A stretch of 64,000 nt of DNA. Source: Flammula alnicola (taxonomy: Eukaryota; Basidiomycota; Agaricomycetes; Agaricales; Strophariaceae). The stretch spans positions 186,001 through 250,000 of the forward strand of contig JADNRV010000075.1 of NCBI GenBank assembly GCA_015499995.1, given 5' to 3'. Each line of letters opens with the position of its first letter. The stretch's first letter is position 1. Positions 22,742 to 33,907 of the stretch are shown here, piece after piece. The notes beneath the pieces were generated by a model that was given only the letters and a program-made list of their open reading frames with translations, ran no database searches and was not told where the DNA came from. Both the position numbers and the translations under genes were made by a program.

Positions 22742-25243
22742 ATGCGACCTACACTTTCTCTCTTAGCTTTGCACCTCGCCACCTCCTCGTCTCCTGTTCT
22801 TGCTGCAACAGCAGGCTCATTTGCAGATGGAGGAAATACGTTGATTAGCGCGATGATGGTAATGTGTTTTCACATATTGGCTGGTTCCCTTTTCTTACTT
22901 CTAAATATTCCAGATGTTCTTGGGTAACGAAGAAAAGGTCTACATTCTTGATAAAGCGGAGGGTAATGCAGCTCAGATTAATGGTCACCCTGCATGGGGT
23001 GCAGTTTGGTATGTTCTGTCTGCTAAATTTAACCCACGGGTATTAATCTATAACAGGGATTTCGCGACGCATCAAGCAACTGCTATGGACGTGCGGACAA
23101 ATGTATTCTGCTCGTCCGGCATGCATCTGCCCAATGGTTCTTTTGTTACTTTTGGCGGAAATGGTGCCGTTGGACCAGGAGGAAATCTCGGTTCACAATT
23201 GAATCCCGGAGGTTACTCTGCTTCGTGGGATGCCACCTATCAAGACTTCGACGGAACAAAGGCGATTCGTGTTCTGAACCCATGCAGAAATTCGGATTCA
23301 TTCAGCTCCACGAATTGCCAATGGTATGACGACCCTACCGTTCTCTCAATGCACAACAGCCGTTGGTACTCTACGGCGGAACCCACTGCCGAAGGAAACG
23401 TAGTCATCATTGGGGGCTTTGTTAATGGTGGATATGTCAATCGAAATTATCCCAACGTCGATCCTGAGCACGAAGGGGGAGCGGCCGACTGCACGTACGA
23501 ATACTATCCACCAACGTCTGCCACGCCTCAGACCTTCCAATTCTTGATCAAGACTTCTGGACTTAACGCCTACGCCCATACCTACTTGATGCCCTCTGGC
23601 AAAATGTTTGTCCAAGCGAACATTTCGACAGGTTCGTGATTTGGCACCGTCTGACAATCAATCAGATTTAACTGACTTTTTATACTTCAGTCATTTGGGA
23701 CCACACGACCAACTCCGAGACTCCGCTTCCGGACATGCCTGGTGCCGTCGCTCGTGTGTATCCTGCATCAGGAGCCACCGCCATGCTGCCGCTCACCCCA
23801 GCAAACAATTATACCCCAACCGTTCTTTTCTGCGGAGGGTCGGATATGCCAGATTACGCCTGGGGGAATTACACCTACCCATATATCAACACCTGGGAAT
23901 ATCCCGCTTCTAAGGATTGTCAGCGTATGACCCCTGAACCCCAAGATGGATCCACACCCGCATACGAACAGGACGACGATATGCTGGAAGGTCGATCCAT
24001 GGGCCAATTCGTCATCCTCCCTACAGGCAAGCTCCTCGTAGTCAACGGCGGTCTGAATGGCACCGCTGGGTATTCGCAAGCCACGCTTGTGACGCCTTCA
24101 TTTAACCTCATGCCTTACGGAGAATCTTTAGCCTCGGGACCTGTTGGTACGCCGGCCATTTATGACCCCACTGCCGCGAAAGGCCAACGATGGTCCAACA
24201 AGGGCCTATCTACATCCAGCATTGCGCGTCTATATCACTCCTCGGCCATCCTCCTCCCAGATGCGTCAGTTCTGATTGCTGGTTCCAACCCAAACGTCGA
24301 CGTCAATACTTCGACCATCTTCCCGACGACATATCAAGCCGAGATATTCTATCCTCCATACTTTTCTGCCGGCACACGACCTGCTCCCACTGGCATGCCA
24401 CAGACGCTGTCTTATGGCGGAGATCCTTTCGATATCGTCATTCCTGCGACCTCGTACTCTGGATCGGCGAATGATGCTGCTGATTCGACGACGGTTGTCA
24501 TTGGGCGTAGTGGCTTCACGACTCACGCCCTTAACATGGGCCAACGTCTCCTGCAGCTCAATAATACCTACACTGTGAACCAGAACGGCTCCATCACCCT
24601 GCATGTTTCTCAAGTTCCTCCTAATGCCAACCTTTTCCAACCCGGACCCGCCCTTATGTTCGTCAATGTTCATGGCATACCCAGCAACGGATCATACCTC
24701 ATTGTCGGCAATGGTCAAATTGGCACACAGCCCACGTCGGCTGCTAGCACCCTTCCCCCCAACGTCCGCCTCTCCTCTGTCTCAGGCTCTGCGTCTGGCT
24801 CAAACTCAACCGACGGTAGCACCACTGCGACGAAGTCCAACCTCGGTCTGATCATCGGTTGCGCCGTTGGAGGCGTTGCTGCCCTCGCTATTGTTGGTGC
24901 TATCATCGGTATTTGCCTTGCTCGTAGAAGACGGGCCGCTGCACGCCGAGGACCATCTGCTGCGTACCCGATGACATCAACTGCAGGTGGCCTCGCTGGA
25001 GCAGGCGGCGTTGCCATGGGAGGGCGCATGGTGCGGGCATCGGACTCGAGCGCGTTCATTCCTCTGCAGCACGAGAACCATAGCCAAGCGTGGAACGGTA
25101 GCACGACGACTCTAAATGCGCCGTACAAGGACGACGCTGGCGCTGGTACGAAGAGCATGAGCATGGATTATGACCCTTATTCGAGTAGCCCGATGCAGCC
25201 TCAGGGATCGCCTTTGGGCGGAGGGCAGCAGCGGAGGTATTGA
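22742..25243 (+). CDS. Copper radical oxidase (glyoxal oxidase type, AA5), membrane-anchored
   Basis: These enzymes oxidise small aldehydes or alcohols and reduce O2 to H2O2 for extracellular peroxidases. ATG 22742 starts a signal peptide (MRPTLSLLALHLATSSSP). Four exons join in frame, with introns near 22860, 23011 and 23632. By analogy to Phanerochaete glyoxal oxidase the radical site is visible: Cys in NVFCSSGMHLPNG, Tyr in NSRWYSTAEPTAEG, Tyr-His in ARLYHSSAILLPD and His in FTTHALNMGQR. Kelch-like blades precede a C-terminal DUF1929-type beta domain (YFSAGTRPAP to GIPSNGSYLIVGNG). Unlike the freely secreted enzyme, it then has a Ser/Thr/Gly stalk, a transmembrane helix (IIGCAVGGVAALAIVGAIIG), a basic stop-transfer LARRRRAAARR and a cytosolic tail of about 90 residues. 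The reading frame is clean. Confidence 0.95.
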
Positions 25244-26016
25244 TGTGGCTGGATCCATCCGACGTGAATTACGGACTGATTTTTAACTTACTCTACCGAT
25301 GATATGGATTTGGTCTTTCAATTTTTTTTGCTGCCCTTGGACGAGAAGTATATCTGATACTGTCCTTGCCCCCTTTTTTATGGACGTTATCGATGTAACT
25401 TTACAATACGCCCCACCTCCGCTACTTGTATACACTTCTTCGCCTTAGTTTAGCCTTCTGCCTTGACTTACCCTCGTTTTTGGCATGGCTTCCCCTCGTT
25501 ACCCCTCCCTACCATTAGCAGGCTCCCCCGTCAAGCGTCTTGCGCACGCACCGTATTGGAATGTACATAGTTAATTATTTCGCATTGTGGAACGGAAGAC
25601 AGCCAGCTTGCGCTTTCTTGTGCATGGTTTTCTTTCTTGAAACTATTGCATGTTGTCGAGGTTGCGGACTGTCTTCGCATTGTTGGACAATGTCGATCTC
25701 GGCATTTCATCACTTTTCCGTTCGCACCAGAATCATCGATGCATCATCAGTGACAACACCCATGCCATATACTTGTGCACTCCTTGCAAAATTCAATGTT
25801 CTTTTAGCTGCTGCTACCTGGAACTTGTCTCGGCCCATCTACAGTCCTTGAGTAATCCGTCGAGCTTCCTTAATTGTCAACCAAGGTCAATATGACGGGG
25901 AAAATGACGATAACTTGAACTCGACCCCTGTAAATACTACTTCGTGTGTTCTACTTAGAACTTCGTGGAAACTGATCGTGTTCTTTCTCATCCTCGACTT
26001 TAGATTTCCCTCGAGT
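25244..26016. other. Intergenic region
   Basis: It is the 3' flank of the oxidase and the promoter side of the LanC-like gene. A T-rich run at 25320-25330 and pyrimidine-rich stretches are seen. The frames at 25540-25895 are not supported as genes. Confidence 0.4.
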
Positions 26017-27603
26017 ATGCCATCGAAATCCCGCTATATTCCGTTACCTAGCAAAGCGCCCTTGTTGTTGCAGACTGGGAAGCTGTGAACAGAGACGTCG
26101 TTTCTGCGCTCCTTCGAGATCTTCAACGTGTGCAGAAAGCTGATGAGGCATCATCACCTAGTCGCCATGATAGCATATACACGGGAATTTCAGGTGTGTG
26201 TCGACTTTTCATTCAGCTAGTTCTAACAAGTCTCTAAGCGAATTTCCATCTGCAGGACTTGCATTCATGGAATATCATCTGTCTGGAATGAATCTTCCCT
26301 TACAAAACGAAAACATGACACCTAAAGTCCTGCTCTCCGCAGCAGACAAACATCTCGCAAGAGTTCTTCGCAAAAATCCAATCAATCTCGAAGACATGTA
26401 CTCTCCAAACCGCCTTTCCTTCATCGAGAGTAACATTGGAATCGCCACTCTGGTTTTAGAAAGAGGGCCGTGGACATCCGAACAGACGATTGTTGATAAC
26501 TGGCAGGCTGCTAAGGATTACCTGGAGTATGCTGTTCAGAAGACCTTGGCTGCAGATGATGAAGATTACACCCGGCGGACAAAGAGGATAGATGTGAGGT
26601 TTTATATGGCCGTGCTGGGATGGTCTACGCACTTCTCCACCTTCGCAAGGCAATAGGTGGCCAGCCGCAGAACGAGATGGCTTCCCTCGACAGCCTCGTA
26701 TCTGACATTACTCTATCGCGCCTCGTCGATTCCATCATGGTGCGTGGACGGCACGGAGCGCATGCCCTTTCTTCGGAGTTCAGGATGAGTGGTGGACCAG
26801 ATCTCCCTCCATTGATGTGGATGTGGCATGGCAAGCGCTATTTGGGTGGCGCCCATGGAGTTGGTAAGCATTAGAAACCTCTTCTTGAAACGCATTTTTA
26901 CCTTTGCCTTTCAGCGGGTATCTTGCAGACTCTCTTGAACTGTCCAACCCCCATAATCCAGAAGCACCTTGCTGATATTTTCCATACGGTCGCATGGCTC
27001 GTCGACTGTCAGGACGAGGCTGGTAATTGGCCTACTAAATGTCCGACCCAAAGGGAGGTCAGTGGCGGAAATGATCTTGTCCAGTAAGTAGAGTACTCCA
27101 GGAGTCGAAAAAATCGGAGCACTGATAATAAATGTAGATGGTGCCACGGCGCCTCAGGAATGCTCATCCTTCTTGCCACGGCTCTTCGCGTGCTCCACGA
27201 TCAAAAGGACATGATTGCCACGAACAACATCGAAGATAAGTTGCGTAACTCTCTTCACTTAGGCGCCAATTTTGTGTGCAAGCATGGACTTCTTCGGAAA
27301 GGTGTCGGTCTCTGCCACGGAGTGGCAGGCTCAGTCTATGCTCTGTTGGCCGCGTCTGATGTCCTTGACACCTCTGTCAACAAGCAAATCTTCGCAAAAG
27401 CGGCGCATCTCGCATTCCTTGCCACATTTCGTGACGACATGACAGCATCGAAGGATATGGTCATTCCCGATCATCCTTGGAGTATGTATGAAGGCCTCGC
27501 AGGAGCATGTTGCGCTTGGGCGGAGGTGCTATGCCGTCTAGACTCGCAAGATTCCCGGCGCTCCTCAAGTGGCTTCCCTGCTTACGATGACCTTCTTTCA
27601 TGA
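26017..27603 (+). CDS. LanC-like protein (lanthionine synthetase C-like, zinc-binding)
   Basis: Eukaryotic LanC-like proteins are double alpha-barrel zinc proteins that bind glutathione; mammalian members add glutathione to dehydrated phosphosites. The protein starts MPSKSRYIPLPSKAP, continues DWEAVNRDVVSALLRDLQ, YTGISGLAFMEYHL, LYGRAGMVYALLHLRKAIGG, MWHGKRYLGGAHGVAGI, LVQWCHGASGMLILL, GVGLCHGVAGSVYALLA and HPWSMYEGLAGACCAW. The repeated GxxG turns mark the barrel helices. Zinc ligands are the Cys of WCHG and the Cys-His of GLCHG, all present. Frame slips are needed at TT 26064-26065 (before FVVADWEAV) and at AAA 26581-26583 (before EDRCEVLYGR), each consistent with one missing base. No lanthipeptide precursor is seen nearby. 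Confidence 0.88.
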
Positions 27604-28323
27604 TCTGTCTGGGGCAACAAATAACTATCACAGACAATCTGTGTAGTGCGTAATTTCACTCTCGTTATTGCTTTTGTGTCATCAGAAATTCATGATTTCC
27701 CATAATTATAAAGAACAGATCAATCATTTCTTCTGTGTCAAGTTTCCTCCAAACCAAGATGAGCTTTAGATGGACCGTTAATCAACGACAGCCATTCAGG
27801 CATGCGCCACTGCTTGACCAGTCAAAATTCAGTCGTTGAGCATCAGTCGTCGGCTGTTCGACTTGATCGCCGCATATTCAACATCAATGTTCTACGTCAG
27901 GCCTAAGTCCATCTGCATTTCTGTGGCTTGTACATTTTGCGCTCTGGTTCGAAAATCAAACTAAGTAAGCAACTACGTGGATAGTCGCCGTCTTTACTAA
28001 CGCATATACTTACTACTTAGTTCATGTCCGAGGACATCGCTAACTTGCAGCAAAATCTCCTGTCCGATAGTTCAAAACCAGTGGAATGTTCAAGCCCGAA
28101 ACGATCCGAATGGCAATAGAGACTAGCGGCGGATCTGAATACGGCCTCTGTCGAAGCATCCCTCAGGCCAGAATTGAGACTTGATCTCAGAATGTCCTGG
28201 AAACATTCTGGAGTATAAATGCAGTCTAGTTGGTCGATTTTTTGAATTGTCGCTTTATTCCCACCAAGATTCAAGAACACTCGGCTTTGGGCGATATCCA
28301 GCTCTTCAAGACTCAAATTTCCG
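27604..28323. other. Intergenic region upstream of oxalate decarboxylase
   Basis: No supported gene. The minus-strand frame 28017-28466 overlaps the start of the decarboxylase and is a shadow. The region presumably holds the decarboxylase promoter, but I could not pick out a convincing TATA box. Confidence 0.4.
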
Positions 28324-30331
28324 ATGTGGCGCATTACTCTCACCTTCTGTGTCCTCCTTTTGAAACATTCAGCGACTATAGCGGCACCGACTACTTCCCC
28401 GCAACCCGACGTTGCGTACACCGATTCAAACCCCAACAACATACTCTGGACTCCAGGTTCCAGCACTTTTCCTCAACCAGAGCGCGGACGGCTTGGAGCT
28501 TCCATCCTTGGACCTCATAACGTCCCTCTGGACTTACAAAACGCGGATCTTCTCGCACCCCCTACGACCGACAATGGTGACGTCAACAACTTTAAATGGC
28601 CATTCTCTTTCAGCCATCAAAAACTAAAGGAAGGAGGTTGGTCACGACAGCAGAACGGTGAGTTTCCATCTCTCCTTTCCCTGCGTCTTGATTGTAAATT
28701 TAACGATCATCGCAGTAAACCACATGCCTCTAGCAACCGACATAGCCGGTAAGCTGCTGCGGCTGTTGCGTTCTGCAGTAATTCACAGATTATTTGTTAA
28801 AAGGAGTCAACATGCGTTTGGAAGCAGGCGCGATTCGGTACGTTTCACGGATGGGCGACATTTCGTTTCTTTGATGTTGTATTTCTGGTATCAGAGAGTT
28901 ACATTGGCATTCCGCCTCGGAGGTATGCTTCACTTTTTATCTACTTTTTCCGCCTTATAATCCCAACAATTAGTGGGGTTACGTCCTAAAGGTATTATGA
29001 ATACGGAATCATCTTTCACCGCTTCTAAGAACATTCTGGCCAGGGAGATATGAGAGTCAGTACGATAACCCCAGAAGGGCAGGTATGGGTAGGAGATTTG
29101 GTACGTTTTTTTAAATGTTTCAACTAGGTTTTCTCGCTGAATCCCAAACAAGTCCGAAGGCGATATTTGGTACTTCCCTGCTGGCAACCCGCATTCCCTG
29201 CAAGCCAAAGATACTTCTCCAGACGGCTCTGAGTTCATGCTCATTTTCGACGAGGGAACATTTTCGGAAGATGCTACGTTCTTATTAACGGATTGGCTTG
29301 CGCACGTACCGAAATCCGTCGTAGCGAAGAACTTCGGAATGGAGGACAACTTACAGGCATTCGATCATATACCCGAGCACGAGCTTTATATTTTCCCCTG
29401 TAAGTCACTGAGCCATGATCTCTTCCCAGCTGGCTGAGCCTCAACATATATAGCAATACCTCCTCCGGAAGACATCAATGAAGACATGGTTATCCCTAAC
29501 AACACACCCTATCCTTTTACATTCCCATTTTCTAAGGTGGTCCCTGACAAAAAGCAGGGTGGGACTGTCAAAGTTGTCGATACTAGAACGTTCAAAGTGT
29601 CAGAGAAGATTTCTGCTGCAGAAGTTGAACTTGAAGTCGGAGGCCTAAGGTAAATCACTCTTCCCTATCCCACATTCATCGAATCTACTAACAAACAAAT
29701 CGGTATCAGGGAATTACATGTCAGGCGTCTATATTCCTCCGACCCTCTGGTTACTAACCGTAGCATTCTAGTGGCATCCGACACAGCCAGAATGGACGTT
29801 CTTTATGTGAGATCTTCTGGCTTGGGTTCAGGAGGCTTAAATGAAACCCTCTCGCATAGTTCTGGACAGGCCAGAATCACGCTCTTTGCATCCCAAAGTA
29901 ATGCTGCGACTTACGACTTTTTGGTGAGTCATTTGCCTTGCGATTTATGCAACGACCCTCAACCCCAAGCAGCCTGGCGATATTGCCTATATACCCCCAT
30001 CCTTTGGTATGGAGTTTCCCGTTTTATCTTACGACGACCAGTCTCAGGCTGATATTTAATTCACAGGACATTACATTGAAAATATCGGCAATACGACCTT
30101 GAAATTTATCGAGATACTGAAAACAGGTGCGTATTTCCTACATAACACGTAAGGCAGTTGTGGTGCCAGATAATTATTGAGGTTATCCATTTCTTTTCAG
30201 ACCTTTTCCAGGACATATCTCTCGCACAGTGGTTGGCTTTAACCCCCCCAGAGCTTGTCAAAGCGCACTTGGGCTTCTCCGACGAAACGATATCACGTCT
30301 AAGCAAGACGAAGCAGACTCTGGTGAAATAG
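28324..30331 (+). CDS. Oxalate decarboxylase, secreted bicupin
   Basis: The enzyme splits oxalate to formate and CO2 using manganese, controlling extracellular oxalate in wood and litter fungi. ATG 28324 gives a signal peptide (MWRITLTFCVLLLKHSATIA). About ten short introns separate exons that all join in frame. The first cupin reads MRLEAGAIRELHWHSASEWG, then TITPEGQVWVGDL and DIWYFPAGNPHSLQ; HxH, Glu and the later His are the metal ligands. The second cupin reads VGGLRELHWHPTQPEWTFFI, then GQARITLF, PGDIAYIPPSFGHYIENIGN, again with a full ligand set. The ending is LSKTKQTLVK. Both sites look complete, and the bicupin architecture matches fungal oxalate decarboxylases. It lies one gene away from the copper radical oxidase. 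Confidence 0.95.
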
Positions 30332-30645
30332 ACTGTCGTAGTGGTTTTCAGTGTCTTTGCAATGTCGCTTTATTTTGCATTATCGACTGTACCGATTTCA
30401 CCTATTTATCATTCTCAAAGTATGAAATAAATGCCGAACCTCGACAACGTCGTAGCTTAAGCACTTAGGCCTAGGAGGATCAACGAAGGTCAATGACATC
30501 CTTTGCCTCATCGAACCGGACGATGTCAAGAATGCAGGCCACATTTATTGTCCTTTGTAGAATGATATGGTTGTACACGATTTCTTATGATTGACGACCT
30601 TCTGCCACGTTGACGAGCATGGTAGACAAGAAGAAAGACATCCCT
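30332..30645. other. Convergent intergenic spacer
   Basis: This 314-base spacer lies between the 3' ends of the oxalate decarboxylase and the SYGSS-repeat gene. No gene is seen. Confidence 0.5.
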
Positions 30646-31513
30646 TTAGTTTCCGACTACAAAGTTGAAGTTCGCAATCATGAGTTATGGAAGCGTGCAA
30701 AACAAGGTTGGAATTAGACTTACATCCACCTCCAAACTTCTTGAGGCCTTCCTTCAAACCCTCGCCGACGGCGGCAGCTGTCTTATCGTCCTTCAGGAGA
30801 ATTGTGTGTTAGTTATCGGGATATTGTTCAACAAGGTCAGGAACGTACGAGGTTGTAACCAGCCTTTGAGGCAGCCATCGAGACACCTTTGTCGATCCAA
30901 TTAGCCTGGGTGTTGTTCGATCCGGAATTGTTGTTGTTGTTGTTGCCAGAGGTGTTGGACGACCCATAGGAGTCATTCGAGTTGTTGGACGAACCGTAAG
31001 AGTCGTTTCCGGAAGAGCCGAAAGTGTCCTTCTTTGAAGAGCCATACGAGTCGTTGTTGTTGTTGGACGAGCCGTAGGAGTCGTTGTTGGAAGAACCGTA
31101 GGAGTTGTCGTTGTTGTTCGAGCCATATGAGTCCTTCTTAGAAGAACCGTAGGAGTTGTCGTCGTTGTTGTTCGATCCGTACGAGTCCTTGGGGAAGAAC
31201 CATAGGAATTGTTATCGTTCGACGAACCGTACGAGTCCTTCTTGGAAGATCCATAGGAGTTTTCGTTGTCGTTGTTGTTCGACCCATAGGAATCCTTCTT
31301 GGAAGAGCCGTAAGAGTTGTCGTCGTTGTTCGACGAGCCATAGGAGTTGTTGTTGTTGCTGTTGTTGTTGTTGTTCGACGAACCGTACGAGTCGTTGTCG
31401 TTCCTCGAAGAACCGTAGTTGTTGTCGTTCGACGAGCCATAGGATCCCCCGGTCGAGTCGTTGTTGGACGAACCGTACGAGTCGTTCTCGTTGTTATTGT
31501 TGCGGTAGGACAT
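30646..31513 (-). CDS. SYGSS-repeat, Asn/Ser-rich protein
   Basis: ATG 31513 (MSYRNNNNENDSYGSSNNDS) opens a long array of units built on DSYGSSNND and DSYGSSKKD, giving a hydrophilic, probably disordered chain. After the array comes a conserved-looking end: TQANWIDKGVSMAASKAGYN, then after an intron (30792-30853) DDKTAAAVGEGLKEGLKKFG, then a second splice to a terminal GFGN stop at 30646. Inside the repeat, at 31190-31196, a SSKKD unit is replaced by SSPRTR because one base is missing, so the C-terminal part sits in another frame until corrected. The function is unknown; the compact alpha-helical C-terminus suggests a stress or small structural protein, which is inference only. Confidence 0.7.
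31100..31500 (-). repeat. GTT/GTC-rich degenerate minisatellite coding for SYGSS units
   Basis: The plus strand shows repeated blocks around ACCGTACGAGTCGTTGTTG and ACCGTAGGAGTTGTCGTTG, each unit encoding DSYGSSNN-like peptides on the minus strand. Simple GTT runs occur within it (around 31340-31375). Length change by slippage is expected in such an array. Confidence 0.8.
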
Positions 31514-31595
31514 GTCGGACAAGAAAGTTCTCTGGGGAGGCGTTCAAGGGAATGCTCGGAGATGATAGCGAACTCGATGGCCTCCGTGCATGGGC

Positions 31596-31603
31596 CTTAT
31601 ATA
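31596..31603 (-). promoter_or_regulatory. TATA box of the SYGSS-repeat gene
   Basis: Read on the minus strand it is TATATAAG, 83 bases before ATG 31513. The spacing and sequence are those of a strong core promoter, consistent with an abundantly expressed protein. Confidence 0.55.
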
Positions 31604-32181
31604 TCTAATCCGACACCCTGTCATTCCTATCAGAGTCAGGGGTACGGAATAAGATGGAATGCCTTTCAGTGCCTGCAGGCTGTCCCCAAATTGAAATAGC
31701 ACAATACATCGCATCAAAATAGGTTAGAACGAAGTCCCGCGATGTACCCATACACATGACTGGGGCGTAGTGTAACATTTGACAGTCAAAATGACCGAAT
31801 AGAATGGCGATGCTGCGTCGAGTCGGACTGGATAAATGCAATCGCCATGATTTAAAGCCATGTGCCGAGAACAGGCTGATGGAATGACGAACGTTTCGCA
31901 AGGCATGGTCGGGCCTTCCAGTGTCCAAAGTCTCCGAGGACTCATCCAAGGCTATCAATCCTGTGAGCCTGTAGCTCTAACTTTCCTTTGAGTCGTCTTC
32001 TGAAGGTGTGAAGTCTTGGAACGTTTGGAGGCTCTTGGTAGGCGTTTTCAAGTTAATCCAATCAACATTCCATCGGTCAGGGTATTCGCGCTCCGCCTCC
32101 GAGTACAGCCTCATGTCGGAACAAGACTCAACCATTGCCCGACAACAATTTCATCATAATTTTCGATCCGAACGTGCCATG
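31604..32181. other. Unassigned region
   Basis: A minus-strand frame at 31605-31958 and a plus-strand frame at 32008-32196 have no recognisable content. This is the upstream flank of the SYGSS gene and the left flank of the transposon. Confidence 0.4.
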
Positions 32182-32188
32182 ATTAAAT

Positions 32189-33900
32189 CCCAGTGAGAAT
32201 GCCGGCGGTTCAGTTTGGCTTAGATTGGTTGTGCTCGGTATTTACCAATTCCATTGGTTAAAATCGTTTACAATCTGTCAAAAAATGTAATTCTGTTGCT
32301 AGCTTGATTCTCCTCGCAGAATTTCCATTCCATGTCAATTCCATATTCTAAATTCATCCAACATCCGTCGTATTCACCTCCACACAGGGCACACTTTGCA
32401 GTTCTCTCGGCAAAGTTGTTACCTCACGTGACCAAGTAACAGCCACTTCAATCGGGGGCTGTGCTTCTCCACTGACTCGACTTCGACATTTTCTCTAAGT
32501 TTTCGCCCTCAGTTTCTTCCTTCCTCTTTGTGCCTCTCCTCGCTCTGCTTCAAACCATCCTTTCACCAATGGCCTCTCAACCTAAGAAGATCTGTAACTG
32601 CTCTCACTTTTGCCATGGAATGGACAGCCTCGTATCTCAGGCTACCTACTACAACCATGCACCTTACCGGCGACAAAACCAACTTACGCCAATTACTGAC
32701 AATTTTGTGGCCGCTCATGCAGCAAGTTTTTCCATCTGTGTCAACGATAACGGAGGAACAGCCGATGACTCCAGAGACTGAACCATCACCTATGCCAGAC
32801 TCGGCCGCTCCTCTTGAACAAGTACAAGATGCTGGAATGGGCGGAATTGGGGCATTAGTGGTGGGAGAAACAAGCTCTGGATTACCGAAAGGATCCAAGT
32901 CTTTCAAAGTACGTGTGATTCATGATCTTGGGATGACATTACTTACCATACTCTATCAAGCTCTCAATGCTGAAAAATCCTCTGTGAGTCGGCCTGCCTT
33001 TTTTCGGTTCAGCTCTCACTCACCGCCTTGCATAGCACATTCTCTGCTCAAGTCACCTCTGGTCCCGCGGTCTCTCGTCTTGATGCCCTCAAATTGAATG
33101 GTATGTTTGTTGATCCTGGCTCTTGTTCTTCGCTAACAGATGCCTCTCATCTCCAGCTACAAAACCCTCAAAAAGCGAAATGGTTGCAATGCCACCGAGC
33201 TCAGGCTTGCCTTCAGCTTGTGAAACTGTTCTCGCTACACCTTCGGTACCCCCGAATCCACTGAATGCGGCCCTTTTCAAGTTTTCGACGATTAGCTTTG
33301 CTGAATGGTTCGTTGATCTTGCTACGTTGACACAATATCATGCTGACTAATTGTAGGAATCTTTTCGGGTATGAATACTGCAAGACGAATAAACGCGCCA
33401 CGAAGCAAGAGGTGAAGGATGTGTTTGAAGCGCTCTCGGATAGCGAGAAGCTGGTCAGTTTGTTTCTCGAGCATTCCGCAATCTTTTAACTAATTGAATG
33501 TCTAATTTAAGAAATGGTCTGCTCTGCATAAAGAGAAACTCGCACAAAAGAAGGAGGCACGGAATGCTGTGGCCGTGGCGCAGTGAATGGGCGAAGTGGC
33601 TCGAGGTGGGGTGGCGAGGCGCCGCGAGGGTCAATATGGTACACTACATGTTGGTTCTTTTCGGTTCATTTCGTTACACTGTATCACGTAGTACATGTAG
33701 TGGTATTGTCAGAAATTAACCGATCTCATTCTATTAAAGCTACAACAAATCTTTTATTGAGTCAATGCCAACCCAAACTAACCGATTGTCATCGGTTAGA
33801 TTCTAAATCCTGTGTTGTTATCGGTTTTGATCGGTGACATGTGCCCGAATCCGATTTCAACCAAAGACAACCAACCTCAACCGCCGGCATTCTCACTGGG
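32189..33900. mobile_element. 1.7 kb DNA transposon with perfect inverted ends and a 7-8 bp target duplication
   Basis: The left end CCCAGTGAGAATGCCGGCGG (to TT at 32210) has an exact reverse complement at 33879-33900, 22 of 22. ATTAAAT directly flanks both ends (32182-32188 and 33901-33907); the repeat is 8 bp (GATTAAAT) if one terminal G is counted outside. Subterminal copies of AACCGAT/TTGGTT-like words cluster inside the right end (33720-33870) and more weakly on the left. An 8-bp duplication is typical of hAT and KDZ-type elements. The element carries one intron-containing open region and no recognised transposase, so it is non-autonomous or of an unfamiliar type. Confidence 0.85.
32569..33586 (+). 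CDS. Cysteine-rich cargo protein of the transposon, unknown function
   Basis: The ATG at 32569 begins MASQPKKICNCSHFCHGMDS, a CxCxxxC-type motif followed by ATYYNHAPYR, which recalls the zinc-binding starts of some basidiomycete transposon proteins (from memory, weak). The first frame closes at 32781. A Ser/Pro/Glu-rich frame continues at 32760-32910 (SSGLPKGSKSFK), then exons with VTSGPAVSRLDALKLN, SGLPSACETVLATPSVPP, FGYEYCKTNKRATKQEVKDV and a charged helical end LHKEKLAQKKEARNAVAVAQ (stop 33584-33586). GT..AG introns can be placed at about 32909-33034, 33101-33156, 33309-33356 and 33453-33512. The join between the first two pieces is unresolved, so the gene may be broken. It sits centrally in the inverted-repeat element. 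Confidence 0.4.
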
Positions 33901-33907
33901 ATTAAAT

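Noticed and set aside
31156..31608. Plus-strand Cys/Ser/Arg-rich open frame resembling a cysteine-rich secreted protein
   Set aside because: It is the antisense of the SYGSS repeat array; the CCCCCC-like run is the complement of the GTT/AAC microsatellite.
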